NCBI GenBank assembly: GCA_051953655.1
Contig: JBQCIO010000141.1
Location: 17,341-81,340, forward strand
Direction of reading: 5' to 3'
Length of the DNA: 64,000 nt
Source of the DNA: JBQCHF01 sp051953655
Lineage (GTDB): Bacteria; Actinomycetota; Actinomycetes; Motilibacterales; Motilibacteraceae
Under the pieces are notes generated by a model, which saw only the letters and a list, made by a program, of their open reading frames with translations, made no database searches and had not been told where the DNA came from. A program made the position numbers and the translations under genes. Of this stretch, positions 25,384 through 33,767 are shown piece by piece (the stretch's first letter is position 1; the number at the start of each line of letters is the position of its first letter).

Positions 25384-25487
25384 TGACCGATTTGCGCACA
25401 TACCCCCCGTCTTCGAACCGGCGTGTCGCGCGGTGCGAGGGCCGACGCGCCGTCGCCGACGAGCAGGGTGTGTGCGCAAAACGGTCA
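25384..25487. repeat. 22-bp imperfect inverted repeat between convergent genes
   Basis: TGACCGATTTGCGCACATACCC at 25384-25405 pairs with 25466-25487, two mismatches, loop 60 bases. It is AT-richer than its surroundings. It lies between the cupin gene and the convergent gene ending at 25509, so it may be a bidirectional terminator. It does not share the TAGGTTCG loop or the terminal repeats of the other elements. Confidence 0.65.
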
Positions 25488-25508
25488 CAGGGGGGCTGAC
25501 CAGCCCGC

Positions 25509-25892
25509 TCAGGGCTCCCGCTCGGCCTTCGCCGGCGGCGGGCCGCCGTTCAGCGGCCGGCGCGGCTCCCGGTCCCCGGCCGCACCGCCGCCGTCGTCGA
25601 CCACCGGCACCAGCACCCCGCGCCGGTAGGGGCCGAAGAGCGCGCGCGGGCGGTGCACGGTCACCCGGCCCAGCGCGTGCCGGCCCCCGACGCGCCGCAG
25701 CGCCTCGGTGACGACGGCGGCCACCTCGCGGGCCGCACCCACCGGGTCGTCGGTGCGCCGGTCGGACACGACGACGTAGCGGTCGAGCAGACGGACGCCG
25801 TCCGGCAGCGCCGCGCGCAGGGTGGCCGCGTCGGGCTCGCGCAGCGGCGGCTCCACGAGCACGATCACCTCGACCTCGCGCGCCACGGCCAC
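25509..25892 (-). CDS. hypothetical protein
   Basis: 127 residues, not recognised. The N-terminal 100 residues are evenly mixed alpha/beta: VEVIVLVEPPL, LLDRYVVVSDRRTDD, AREVAAVVTEALRRVGGRHALGRVTVH and LFGPYRRGVLVPVV, followed by a Gly/Pro-rich tail. Codon third positions are overwhelmingly G/C, so it is probably a real gene. There is no membrane segment or signal. It is separated from the upstream EamA gene (same strand) by 78 bp. Alternatives such as an archaeal-like Asp/Glu-rich regulator cannot be excluded. Confidence 0.6.
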   Translation of the reverse strand: MAVAREVEVIVLVEPPLREPDAATLRAALPDGVRLLDRYVVVSDRRTDDPVGAAREVAAVVTEALRRVGGRHALGRVTVHRPRALFGPYRRGVLVPVVDDGGGAAGDREPRRPLNGGPPPAKAEREP

Positions 25893-25970
25893 GTCGTCGC
25901 CCCCTCCGCCCGGCTGCCCCCAGCAAACCGCGCCGGGACGAGCGCGGGAAGGGACCGCCGGGGACGAGGG

Positions 25971-26987
25971 TCAGGCCGCCGGCTCGGGCAGGGTCTCGCC
26001 CTCAGCGGCTGCTTCGGCCTGGTGAACGGGCCGACGGGACGGCCGCTCGGCGCCCACCACCAGCGCGACGCCGGCGACCACGAGGGCGCCTCCCGCCAGC
26101 ACGATCCCGGTGACCGGCTCAGACAGGATCGCCCAGCCGAGCAGCACCGCGACGGCCGGGTTGACGTAGGCGTAGGTGCCGACCAGCGACAGCGGCGCGT
26201 GCCCGAGCAGCCAGACGTAGGCGGTGTAGGCGAGCATCGAGCCGACGGTGACCAGGTAGGCCCACGCGAACCAGGCCTTGGCCGGCATCGCACCCAGGTG
26301 CAGGGCCGGGCCCTCGCCGGCCAGCAGCCCGACGACGACCAGGGCGACCCCGCCGAGCAGCATCTCCCACACGGTCGCCACCAGCGGGTCGCCCGGCAGC
26401 GCGAGACGGCCGGACAGGAACGAGCCGATCGCCCAGGACAGCGTGGCGACCACGACGACGGCCACGCCCCAGCCCTGGACCCCGCTGATCCCACCGCCGC
26501 GCAGCGCGAGCAGGGCGACGCCGCCGAAGCCGACGAGCACCCCGCCCCAGGTGGCCGCCCTGGGCCGGCTGCCGGTGACCAGCTGCAGCAGCACCAGGAA
26601 CAGCGGCGTGGTGGCGACGAGCAGCGCGGCCAGCCCGCTGGGCACGGTCTGCTCGGCCACCGCGACCAGGCCGTTGCCACCCAGCAGCAGCATGGCGCCC
26701 ATGGCCAGCGACGACCCGAGCTCGCGGGCGGGCACCCGCAGCGCGGACGGCCCCGAGCGGACGGCGACGACGGCTGCCAGCAACGCCCCGGAGGCGAGGA
26801 ACCGTCCGCCCATCGCCAGCAGCGGCGGCGCGTCGGCCTCCACCACCACCCGGATGGCCAGGTAGGTCGAGCCCCAGACGACGTAGACGGTGCCCAGCGC
26901 CAGCCAGACGGCGGCGGGCGAGGCGGCGCGGGAGGCCGGAGAGGCCTGTGAGGCCGGGGTCTGGGAGGTCTGGGACGTCCTGGTCAC
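25971..26987 (-). CDS. EamA-family (DMT) transporter
   Basis: 338 residues. Ten transmembrane helices arranged as two EamA repeats; helix 1 has the family signature ALGTVYVVWGSTYLAIRV, repeat 1 ends with LVTGSRPRAATWGGVLVGFGGVALL, and repeat 2 shows PLSLVGTYAYVNPAVAVLLGW. These drug/metabolite exporters move amino acids, purines or similar; the substrate is unknown. GTG 26987 (VTRTSQ) is chosen since the region before it is low-complexity and not family-like. It is divergent from cydA, sharing a 268-bp promoter region rich in palindromes. Confidence 0.9.
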   Translation of the reverse strand: MTRTSQTSQTPASQASPASRAASPAAVWLALGTVYVVWGSTYLAIRVVVEADAPPLLAMGGRFLASGALLAAVVAVRSGPSALRVPARELGSSLAMGAMLLLGGNGLVAVAEQTVPSGLAALLVATTPLFLVLLQLVTGSRPRAATWGGVLVGFGGVALLALRGGGISGVQGWGVAVVVVATLSWAIGSFLSGRLALPGDPLVATVWEMLLGGVALVVVGLLAGEGPALHLGAMPAKAWFAWAYLVTVGSMLAYTAYVWLLGHAPLSLVGTYAYVNPAVAVLLGWAILSEPVTGIVLAGGALVVAGVALVVGAERPSRRPVHQAEAAAEGETLPEPAA

Positions 26988-27063
26988 GGGCTGGGCCTTC
27001 GGTCTGCAGGTCGGGGCGGCACGGCCGCAAGGGGCGGCGGTCGCCCATCCAACACTGCAGGTC

Positions 27064-27099
27064 AGGACTTTCTGCCGCCCGGTCCGGGACGCAGGTCCC
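27064..27099. promoter_or_regulatory. pair of DosR/DevR-like boxes before cydA
   Basis: GGGACGCAGGTCCC at 27086-27099 is a perfect GGGAC-N4-GTCCC palindrome. A weaker AGGACTTTCTGCCG at 27064-27077 lies 22 bp away, two helical turns, as paired DosR boxes often are. They stand 160-190 bp before cydA and 77-112 bp before the divergent EamA gene. Confidence 0.5.
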
Positions 27100-27150
27100 G
27101 CCCTGCCGCGGTCACCCTGCGCGATGGTCGGAGACAGCCGACCAGGAGCG

Positions 27151-27170
27151 CTTGTGAATGGAATCACAAG
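27151..27170. promoter_or_regulatory. Rex/CRP-type operator before cydA
   Basis: CTTGTGAATGGAATCACAAG has perfect 7-bp arms and contains TGTGA-N6-TCACA. That is the Crp/GlxR consensus and also close to the Rex operator TTGTGAA...TTCACAA, which controls cydABCD in Streptomyces coelicolor. It lies 86 bp before the cydA start. Confidence 0.6.
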
Positions 27171-27172
27171 CC

Positions 27173-27186
27173 TTGAACCTGTTCAA
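27173..27186. promoter_or_regulatory. TTGAAC-CT-GTTCAA palindrome
   Basis: A perfect palindrome of 6-bp arms, two bases after the Rex/CRP-like site and 70 bp before cydA. The binding protein is not recognised; it could also contain the -35 element of the cyd promoter. Confidence 0.45.
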
Positions 27187-27255
27187 ACAGGACGTCGGCG
27201 GACGAGGCTGTGCCCTGCCGACCCGATCAGCCGACCTGACGGCTCGCGACGACGG

Positions 27256-28656
27256 ATGGTGGAGATGGACGCCCTGCTGCTGGCCCGATTCCAGTTCGGG
27301 ATCACGACCGTCTACCACTTCCTCTTCGTCCCGCTGACGATCGGCCTCGCCCCGCTGGTCGCGATCATGCAGACGGCGTGGGTCCGCACGGGCGACGAGA
27401 AGTACCTCCGGATGACGAAGTTCTGGGGGAAGCTCTTCCTGATCAACTTCGCCATGGGCGTGGTGACCGGCATCGTGCAGGAGTTCCAGTTCGGCATGAA
27501 CTGGAGCGACTACTCGCGGTTCGTCGGCGACGTCTTCGGTGCGCCGCTGGCGATGGAGGGCCTGCTGGCCTTCTTCCTCGAGTCCACCTTCCTCGGCCTG
27601 TGGATCTTCGGCTGGGAGCGGCTGCCGAGGAAGGTGCACCTGGCCACCATCTGGGCCGCCGCGATCGGCGTGAACCTGTCGGCCTACTTCATCATCGCGG
27701 CCAACTCCTGGATGCAGCACCCGGTCGGCTACACGATCAATGCCGAGCGGGGCCGGGCCGAGCTCACCGACATCTGGGCGGTGCTCACCAACTCGACGAC
27801 CCTCGCCGCGTTCCCGCACACCATCACCGGCGCGTTCCTGGCCGCGGGCGCCCTCGTCGTCGGCATCGCCGCGTGGCACCTGCGCCGCGGAAACCACGTG
27901 GACGTCATGCGCACCTCGGCGCGCCTGGGGATGGTGGTCGCACTCGTCGCCGGCATCGGTGTCGCCGTGTCCGGCGACCTGCAGGCCCGCATCATGACCA
28001 CGCAGCAGCCGATGAAGATGGCCGCCGCCGAGGCGCTCTACGACACCTCGGCTCCGGCCTCGTTCTCCCTGCTCACCATCGGTTCGCTCAACGGCGACGA
28101 GGAGATCTGGTCGCTGCGCGTGCCGCACGTCCTGTCGTTCATGGCCACCGGCGACCCCGACGGGACGGTCGAGGGGATCAACGACGTCCAGCGCCAGTAC
28201 GTGGCCACCTACGGCCCCGGCGACTACAGCCCGATCATCCCGATCACCTACTGGAGCTTCCGGCTGATGATCGGCTTCGGCGCCTTCTCCGCGGCGCTGG
28301 CGCTGCTCGGGCTCTGGCTCACCCGTCGCGGCCGCCTGCCCGACCAGCCGTGGTTCTGGCGGATCGCGCTGTGGAGCATGGCGCTGCCGCTGCTCGGCAA
28401 CAGCCTGGGCTGGATCTTCACCGAGATGGGACGCCAGCCGTGGCTGGTCTTCGGCCGGATGCTGACCCGCAACGGGGTCTCGCCCAACGTCCCGGTGTGG
28501 CAGGTCGCGACGTCGCTGGTGACCTTCACCCTCGTCTACGCCGCGCTCGCGGTCATCGAGGTCAAGCTGCTGGCCCGCTACGCCAAGGCCGGACCGCCAG
28601 AGGTCGAGACCGCCGAGACCGCCGAGACCGAGCGCCCGCTCGCCTTCGCCTACTGA
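27256..28656 (+). CDS. cydA: cytochrome bd oxidase subunit I
   Basis: 466 residues, integral membrane, nine helices. It carries the quinol site and the haems of the bd-type terminal oxidase, reducing O2 to water with high affinity. The b595-side His is His21 in TTVYHFLFVP; further haem-region motifs are AMEGLLAFFLESTFLGLW, AANSWMQHPVGY (haem b558 His) and GRQPWLVFGRML. The Q-loop before ITYWSFRLMIG is short, as in actinobacterial enzymes. The start could be 27256 or the ATG at 27265; the second gives the usual family N-terminus. First gene of cydABCD; regulatory palindromes stand just upstream. Confidence 0.95.
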   Translation: MVEMDALLLARFQFGITTVYHFLFVPLTIGLAPLVAIMQTAWVRTGDEKYLRMTKFWGKLFLINFAMGVVTGIVQEFQFGMNWSDYSRFVGDVFGAPLAMEGLLAFFLESTFLGLWIFGWERLPRKVHLATIWAAAIGVNLSAYFIIAANSWMQHPVGYTINAERGRAELTDIWAVLTNSTTLAAFPHTITGAFLAAGALVVGIAAWHLRRGNHVDVMRTSARLGMVVALVAGIGVAVSGDLQARIMTTQQPMKMAAAEALYDTSAPASFSLLTIGSLNGDEEIWSLRVPHVLSFMATGDPDGTVEGINDVQRQYVATYGPGDYSPIIPITYWSFRLMIGFGAFSAALALLGLWLTRRGRLPDQPWFWRIALWSMALPLLGNSLGWIFTEMGRQPWLVFGRMLTRNGVSPNVPVWQVATSLVTFTLVYAALAVIEVKLLARYAKAGPPEVETAETAETERPLAFAY

Positions 28657-28669
28657 GGAGTGAGTGCAG

Positions 28670-29713
28670 ATGTCTCTCGCGGAGTTCTGGTTCCTCCTCA
28701 TCGCGATCCTCTGGAGCGGCTACTTCCTGCTCGAGGGATTCGACTTCGGCGTCGGCATGCTGCTGCCGGTGCTCGGCAAGGACGACGTCGGGCGCCGGGT
28801 GCTCATCAACACCATCGGCCCGGTGTGGGACGCCAACGAGGTGTGGGTCCTCGTCGCCGGGGCGGGCATCTTCGCCGCCTTCCCCTACTGGTACGCCACG
28901 CTGTTCAGCGGGTTCTACCTGCCGCTGCTGCTGATCCTCGTCGCGCTGATCGTCCGCGGTGTCGCCTTCGAGTACCGCGGAAAGGTCGACGACGAGGCCT
29001 GGCGCAGGCGGTGGGACGTCGCGATCGTCGTCGGCTCCGCGGTGCCGGCCCTGCTGTGGGGCGTCGCCTTCGCCAACATCGTGCGCGGGGTCCCGATCGA
29101 CGCGCAGGGGAACTACACCGGCACCCTGTTCACCCTGCTCAACCCCTACGGGCTGCTCGGCGGGCTGGTGACGCTGTCGCTGTTCCTCACCCACGGCGCG
29201 GTGTTCATCGCGCTCAAGACGGTCGGGCCGGTGCGCGGCGACGCGCGGCGGCTGGCCCAGAAGCTCGGGCTGGTGACCGCCGTCCTCGCCGTGGCCTTCC
29301 TGGGCTGGACCTACGCCGACAGCCGGGACATCTGGTCGCTCGTGCTCTCCCTCGGTGCATCGGTGGCGCTGCTGGGTGCGCTGGCCGCCAACCGGCGAGA
29401 GAGCGAGGGCTGGGCGTTCGTCCTCACCGCGGCCACGATCGTGCTGGCCACCGGCGCGCTGTTCACCGCGCTGTTCCCGGACGTCATGCCGTCCACGACC
29501 GACCCGGCCTTCAGCCTCACCGTGGAGAACGCCAGCTCCACGCCCTACACGCTCAAGGTGATGTCCTGGGTGGCCGTGGTGATGACGCCGTTCGTCATCG
29601 CCTACCAGGCCTGGACCTACTGGGTGTTCCGGCAGCGGATCGGGCGGGAGAGCATCCCGACCGGGGTTCCCGAGGCGGCCCGCACGCACCCCGCGGTGCC
29701 GGGACCGCGCTGA
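28670..29713 (+). CDS. cydB: cytochrome bd oxidase subunit II
   Basis: 347 residues, eight helices. Family motifs: LLEGFDFGVGMLLPVLG near the N-terminus, GPVWDANEVWVLVAGAGIFAAFP with the conserved Trp/Asn/Glu, and the C-terminal SWVAVVMTPFVIAYQAWTYWVF. It is the partner of CydA and holds the proton/oxygen path. ATG 28670 is preferred to a GTG two codons earlier because GAGGAG is then at good distance. It begins 13 bp after cydA, and cydD follows after 23 bp. Confidence 0.95.
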   Translation: MSLAEFWFLLIAILWSGYFLLEGFDFGVGMLLPVLGKDDVGRRVLINTIGPVWDANEVWVLVAGAGIFAAFPYWYATLFSGFYLPLLLILVALIVRGVAFEYRGKVDDEAWRRRWDVAIVVGSAVPALLWGVAFANIVRGVPIDAQGNYTGTLFTLLNPYGLLGGLVTLSLFLTHGAVFIALKTVGPVRGDARRLAQKLGLVTAVLAVAFLGWTYADSRDIWSLVLSLGASVALLGALAANRRESEGWAFVLTAATIVLATGALFTALFPDVMPSTTDPAFSLTVENASSTPYTLKVMSWVAVVMTPFVIAYQAWTYWVFRQRIGRESIPTGVPEAARTHPAVPGPR

Positions 29714-29736
29714 CGAGACCGACCCAGGCTCCCGGC

Positions 29737-31398
29737 ATGAAGCCGCTCGACCCCCGCCTCCTCCGGCACGCCCGCGCCACCGCGCCGTTCCTGGCCGGCT
29801 CGGTGGTGCTGGGCGTGGTGACCGCCGGGTGCGTGCTGGTGCAGGCGGGGGTGCTGGCGCACGCGGTGAGCGCCGCCTTCCTGGACGGGGCCTCGCTGCC
29901 GGCCCTGCGCACCGACGTCCTGGTGCTGCTCGTCGTCGTGCTGGTGCGTGCGCTCGCGGGCTGGGCGCAGGAGGCGCTGGCCGCCCGCTCCTCCTCCACG
30001 GTGAAGTCGCAGCTGCGGTCGGCCCTGCTGCGCAGGACCACAGTTCTCGGGCCGGCGTGGCTGTCCGGCCGGCGCAGCGGCGAGCTCGCCCAGCTGGCCA
30101 CCCGCGGCGTCGACGCGCTGGACCCCTACTTCGCCCGCTACCTGCCCCAGCTGGTGCTCACCGCGGTCGTCACGCCGCTGGTGGTCGCCCGGATCGCGTT
30201 GGCCGACTGGATCTCCGCCGCCATCGTGCTGGTCACCCTGCCGCTCATCCCCGCGTTCATGGCGCTGGTCGGCTGGCGCACGCAGACCGTGCAGCGGCGC
30301 CAGTGGGGCTCGCTGCAGCGCCTGAGCGCGCACTTCCTCGACGTCGTCGACGGGCTGCCCACGCTCAAGGTGTTCGGCCGCGCCAGGGCGCAGGAGCGCT
30401 CGATCGAGCAGGTCACCGGGGACTACCGGCGGGCCACCATGAAGGTGCTGCGGGTCTCGTTCCTCTCCGCCTTCGTGCTGGAGCTGGCCGCCACGCTGTC
30501 GGTGGCGCTGGTGGCGGTCGACGTCGGCCTGCGGCTGGTGGACGGCCGGGTGGCCCTGGAGACCGCGCTGCTGGTGCTCGTGCTCGCCCCGGAGGCTTAT
30601 CTGCCGCTGCGGCAGGTCGGCGCCAGCTTCCACGCGGCTGCCGAGGGGGTCGCCGCGGCGGAGGAGGTCCTCGCGGTGCTGGACGAGCCACTGCCTCCGG
30701 CCGGTGACGCGGTCCTACCGTTCGTCGGAGTGAGCGGCCTCGAGGTGCAGGGGGTCAGCCTCTCCTATGGTCGGTCGGAGGACGCTCTGCCGCCGACGTC
30801 GTTCGTCTTGAGGCCCGGCGAGGTGACCGCCCTGGTCGGGCCGTCCGGCGCCGGGAAGTCCACCCTGATCTCGGTGCTGCTGGGGTTCGCCCGGCCCACC
30901 GCGGGACGTGTCCTCGTCGGAGGCGCGGACCTCGCCGGCGCCGACCTCGCGGCCTGGCGCCGGCAGGTCGCCTGGGTGCCCCAGCGGGTGGGGCTGCTGG
31001 CCGGGACCGTCGCGGACAACGTGCGGCTGGGTCACCCCGACGCGAGCCACGCCGAGGTGCTGCGCGCCCTGTCCCTGGCGGCCGCGGCCGACCTCGACCC
31101 GGCTCTGCCGCTCGCCGAGGACGGAGCCGGCCTGTCGACGGGGCAGCGGCAGCGGATCGCGCTGGCGCGGGCCTTCCTGCACGCCGAACGGGTCGCCGGG
31201 CTGCTGCTGCTCGACGAGCCGACCAGCGCCCTCGACGGTGCGAGCGAGGCCCACGTCGTCGCCTCGCTGCGCGAGCTGGCCCGGGGCCGGTGCGTCCTCG
31301 TGGTGGTGCACCGGCCCGCGCTGGCGGCCGCCGCGGACCGGGTGGTGCACGTCGGCGAGCACCTGCCCGTGCCGGCACCGGCTCGGGGTGCGGCATGA
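29737..31398 (+). CDS. cydD: CydD, ABC exporter half needed for bd oxidase assembly
   Basis: 553 residues: six-helix ABC transmembrane domain (about 15-300) and a nucleotide-binding domain with Walker A GPSGAGKST near 370, Q-loop VPQR, signature LSTGQRQRIALARA and Walker B LLLLDEPTSALD. The signature is LSTGQ rather than LSGGQ, so its ATP site may be the weaker one of the heterodimer. With CydC it forms the transporter (cysteine/glutathione export in E. coli, haem loading in recent work) needed for bd oxidase. Its stop overlaps the cydC start (ATGA). Confidence 0.94.
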   Translation: MKPLDPRLLRHARATAPFLAGSVVLGVVTAGCVLVQAGVLAHAVSAAFLDGASLPALRTDVLVLLVVVLVRALAGWAQEALAARSSSTVKSQLRSALLRRTTVLGPAWLSGRRSGELAQLATRGVDALDPYFARYLPQLVLTAVVTPLVVARIALADWISAAIVLVTLPLIPAFMALVGWRTQTVQRRQWGSLQRLSAHFLDVVDGLPTLKVFGRARAQERSIEQVTGDYRRATMKVLRVSFLSAFVLELAATLSVALVAVDVGLRLVDGRVALETALLVLVLAPEAYLPLRQVGASFHAAAEGVAAAEEVLAVLDEPLPPAGDAVLPFVGVSGLEVQGVSLSYGRSEDALPPTSFVLRPGEVTALVGPSGAGKSTLISVLLGFARPTAGRVLVGGADLAGADLAAWRRQVAWVPQRVGLLAGTVADNVRLGHPDASHAEVLRALSLAAAADLDPALPLAEDGAGLSTGQRQRIALARAFLHAERVAGLLLLDEPTSALDGASEAHVVASLRELARGRCVLVVVHRPALAAAADRVVHVGEHLPVPAPARGAA

Positions 31399-33158
31399 CG
31401 TCACCTCCGACGGTCCCGCGCCGCCTCGAGGTGGAGCGGCGGCTGCTCGCGCTCGCCCCGCCGGACCGGGGCCGCAGCGCCCTGGCGGTCCTCTTCGGTG
31501 CCCTCGCCGCCGGCTGCGCCGTCGGGCTGCTCGCGGTCTCCGCCTGGCTCATCTCCTCGGCGGCGCTGCAGCCGCGGATCGCCGCCCTCGGCGTCGCCGT
31601 GGTCGCCGTGCGCGGGCTGGCGGTGGGGCGCGGTTCCTTCCGCTACGTGGAGCGGCTGGCGAGCCACGACGTCGCCTTCCGCCAGCTGGCCGCGCTGCGG
31701 GTGCGGTTCTGGGCCCGGCTCGAGCCGCTGGCCCCGGCCGGCCTGCCCGCCTTCCGGCGCGGCGACCTGCTCGCCCGGCTCGTCGGCGACGTCGACACCG
31801 TGCAGGACCTGCCGCTGCGGGTGCTGCAGCCAGCGCTGGTGGCCGCCCTCGCCGGCGCGCTGTCGGTGGGGATCACGGCGGCGCTGCTGCCCTCGGCGGG
31901 CCTGCTCCTGCTGGTCGCGCTGCTGGTGGCCGGCACGGCGGTGCCGATGGCCACCGCCTGGTCCTCGCGCCGCGCCGACGTCCGCCTCGCGGCGGCCCGG
32001 GCCGACCTGTCCGCCGGCGTGGTCGAGCTGCTGCGGTCCCAGCCCGACCTGATCGCCTACGGCGCGTCGGAGCGCAGGCTGGCCGAGCTGCAGCGCGCCG
32101 ACGACGAGCTGACCCGCCTGGCCCGGTCCACGGCCGCGGCGGCCGGCCTCGGCGCGGGGCTGGCCGCGCTGTGCTCGGGGCTGGCGGTGCTCGGCGCCCT
32201 GCTGCTCGGCGTGCCGGCGGTGCGGGCGGGGTCGCTCGCCGGGACGTCGCTGGCGGTCGTCGTGCTGGTGCCGCTGGCCGCGTTCGAGGCCGTCGCGGTG
32301 CTGCCGCCGGCCCTGGCCGCGCTGGCCCGGGTGCGCCGCTCCGGCAGCCGTCTGCTCGAGGTGCTCGACGCCGAGCCCCCCGTCGTCGACCCGGACCAGC
32401 CGGTCCCGCTCCCCGCGGCCACCGGGGTGCGCCTGCGCGACGTCGTGGCGCGCTGGCCCGGAGCCGCCGAACCCGCGCTGCACGGCGTCGACCTCGAGCT
32501 CGCACCGGGCCGCCGGGTCGCGGTGGTGGGCAGCAGCGGCGCGGGCAAGAGCACCCTGGCCGCGGTGCTGCTGCGCTTCCTCGACGTCGAGGCCGGCTCC
32601 TACCTGCTCGGCGGCGTCGACGCGCGGACCCTCGCCGCCGACGACCTCCGACGCGTCGTCGGACTCTGCGCCCAGGAGCCGCACGTCTTCGACTCCACCC
32701 TGCGGGAGAACCTGCGGCTGGCCCGGCCCGGCGCCTCCGACGCCGTGCTGCGGGACGCGCTGGCCGCGGCCCGCCTCCTGGACTGGGTGGACCGGCTGCC
32801 CGACGGCCTGGACACCTTCGTCGGCGAGCGCGGCGCCCGGCTCTCCGGCGGCGAGCGCCAGCGGCTCGCCCTGGCCCGAGCGCTGCTCGCCGACTTCCCG
32901 GTGCTGGTGCTCGACGAGCCCACCGCGAACCTCGACCCGGCCACCGCCGACGCCCTCACCGCCGACCTGCTGGCCGCCACCCGCGGCCGCACCACCCTGC
33001 TGATCACCCACCGGCTCACCGGCCTCGAGGACGTCGACGAGGTGCTGGTGCTCGAGTCCGGCCGGGTCGTCGAGCGCGGGACGCACGGCCGGCTGCTCGC
33101 GGCGGCCGGGTGGTACGCGCGGCAGTGGGGGCGGGAGCGGGCGGCGGCCATCGGGTGA
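31395..33158 (+). CDS. cydC: CydC, ABC exporter half needed for bd oxidase assembly
   Basis: 587 residues: transmembrane domain with GCAVGLLAVSAWLISSAALQP and RYVERLASHDVAFRQLAALR, typical of CydC, then the nucleotide-binding domain with Walker A GSSGAGKST near 378, Q-loop CAQEPHVF, canonical signature LSGGERQRLALARA and Walker B VLVLDEPTANLD, with H-loop LITHRL. ATG 31395 overlaps the cydD stop by 4 bp, so the two halves are coupled. It is the last gene of the operon; a long repeat-filled gap follows. Confidence 0.94.
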   Translation: MTSPPTVPRRLEVERRLLALAPPDRGRSALAVLFGALAAGCAVGLLAVSAWLISSAALQPRIAALGVAVVAVRGLAVGRGSFRYVERLASHDVAFRQLAALRVRFWARLEPLAPAGLPAFRRGDLLARLVGDVDTVQDLPLRVLQPALVAALAGALSVGITAALLPSAGLLLLVALLVAGTAVPMATAWSSRRADVRLAAARADLSAGVVELLRSQPDLIAYGASERRLAELQRADDELTRLARSTAAAAGLGAGLAALCSGLAVLGALLLGVPAVRAGSLAGTSLAVVVLVPLAAFEAVAVLPPALAALARVRRSGSRLLEVLDAEPPVVDPDQPVPLPAATGVRLRDVVARWPGAAEPALHGVDLELAPGRRVAVVGSSGAGKSTLAAVLLRFLDVEAGSYLLGGVDARTLAADDLRRVVGLCAQEPHVFDSTLRENLRLARPGASDAVLRDALAAARLLDWVDRLPDGLDTFVGERGARLSGGERQRLALARALLADFPVLVLDEPTANLDPATADALTADLLAATRGRTTLLITHRLTGLEDVDEVLVLESGRVVERGTHGRLLAAAGWYARQWGRERAAAIG

Positions 33159-33213
33159 GCGCGCCTCGGGGGCCGCCGCTCGAGGCGGCGGCTGCGGCTC
33201 GCTGGTGGGGGAA

Positions 33214-33622
33214 AGGCGCTGATGACGGGGAGCCGTGTACGGGGTGCCCTCAGCGTCCAGGTGCGGTCGCCGGGTGGTCGAATGGCGCCGGTGACGGGGG
33301 GGTCCTGCTCGGGGCGGGTCGCCGCCCCCGCTGCGGACGCCGGGTGGTCGAAAGGCGCCGGTGACGGGGGGGTCCTGCTCGGGGCGGGCAGGGCGGCCGG
33401 GTGCGGCTCGAGTGGAGGGCTGTCGCACGCAACACCGGCGTGTCGCGCAACGGCCTTCCACTCGATCTTCCGGGCCGCCCTCGGTGCTCGAGTGCGACGG
33501 CAGTGCACGACACGCCGCGTCAGAGCAGCAAGGACGTCGCACTCTGCGGCCTGGAGTGCCGTTGGACCGCCGCCCGGCCGCGCGACGCGACTCGCCGCCC
33601 AGCTCCCGCCGTCACCGGCGCC
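33214..33622. repeat. palindromic element with tandem terminal repeats (33.4-kb copy)
   Basis: The left end has three direct copies of the terminal motif (GGCGCTGATGACGGGGAG at 33214, GGCGCCGGTGACGGGGG at 33284 and 33354); the right end has the inverted copy CTCCCGCCGTCACCGGCGCC at 33603-33622. Inside are imperfect hairpins at 33408-33465 (TCGAGTGGA arms) and 33490-33544 (GAGTGCGACG arms). It lies in the 609-bp gap between cydC and the convergent thioesterase gene, where no convincing ORF exists. Confidence 0.65.
33269..33388 (+). repeat. 50-bp direct repeat with 70-bp period
   Basis: The stretches 33269-33318 and 33339-33388 are identical except for one base (T or A in GTCGAATGG/GTCGAAAGG). 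Each contains GGCGCCGGTGACGGGGGGG, so a recent local duplication of one end of the element is likely. Confidence 0.85.
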
Positions 33623-33698
33623 TCTGCCCTTGCGCACACCCCGCAGCCGCGAGCAGAAGCCGCCGCGAGCGGACGCCGCGCCCCACTCCCCGCGCCAG

Positions 33699-33762
33699 TT
33701 CCATGCTTACCGCGCCAGATCCGTCGCGGTAAGCATGGAACGATCACGCCCGCGTGATCGTT
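33699..33762. terminator. two adjacent perfect hairpins
   Basis: TTCCATGCTTACCGCG at 33699-33714 pairs exactly with 33725-33740, loop 10. AACGATCACG at 33739-33748 pairs exactly with 33753-33762, loop CCCG. They stand directly after the thioesterase stop (minus strand) and also close the long gap after cydC, so they may terminate from both sides. Confidence 0.75.
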
Positions 33763-33767
33763 CGGGC

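Noticed and set aside
33269..33388. CRISPR-like direct repeats
   Set aside because: Only two copies, a 20-bp gap between them, no cas genes, and the repeat is part of the palindromic element.
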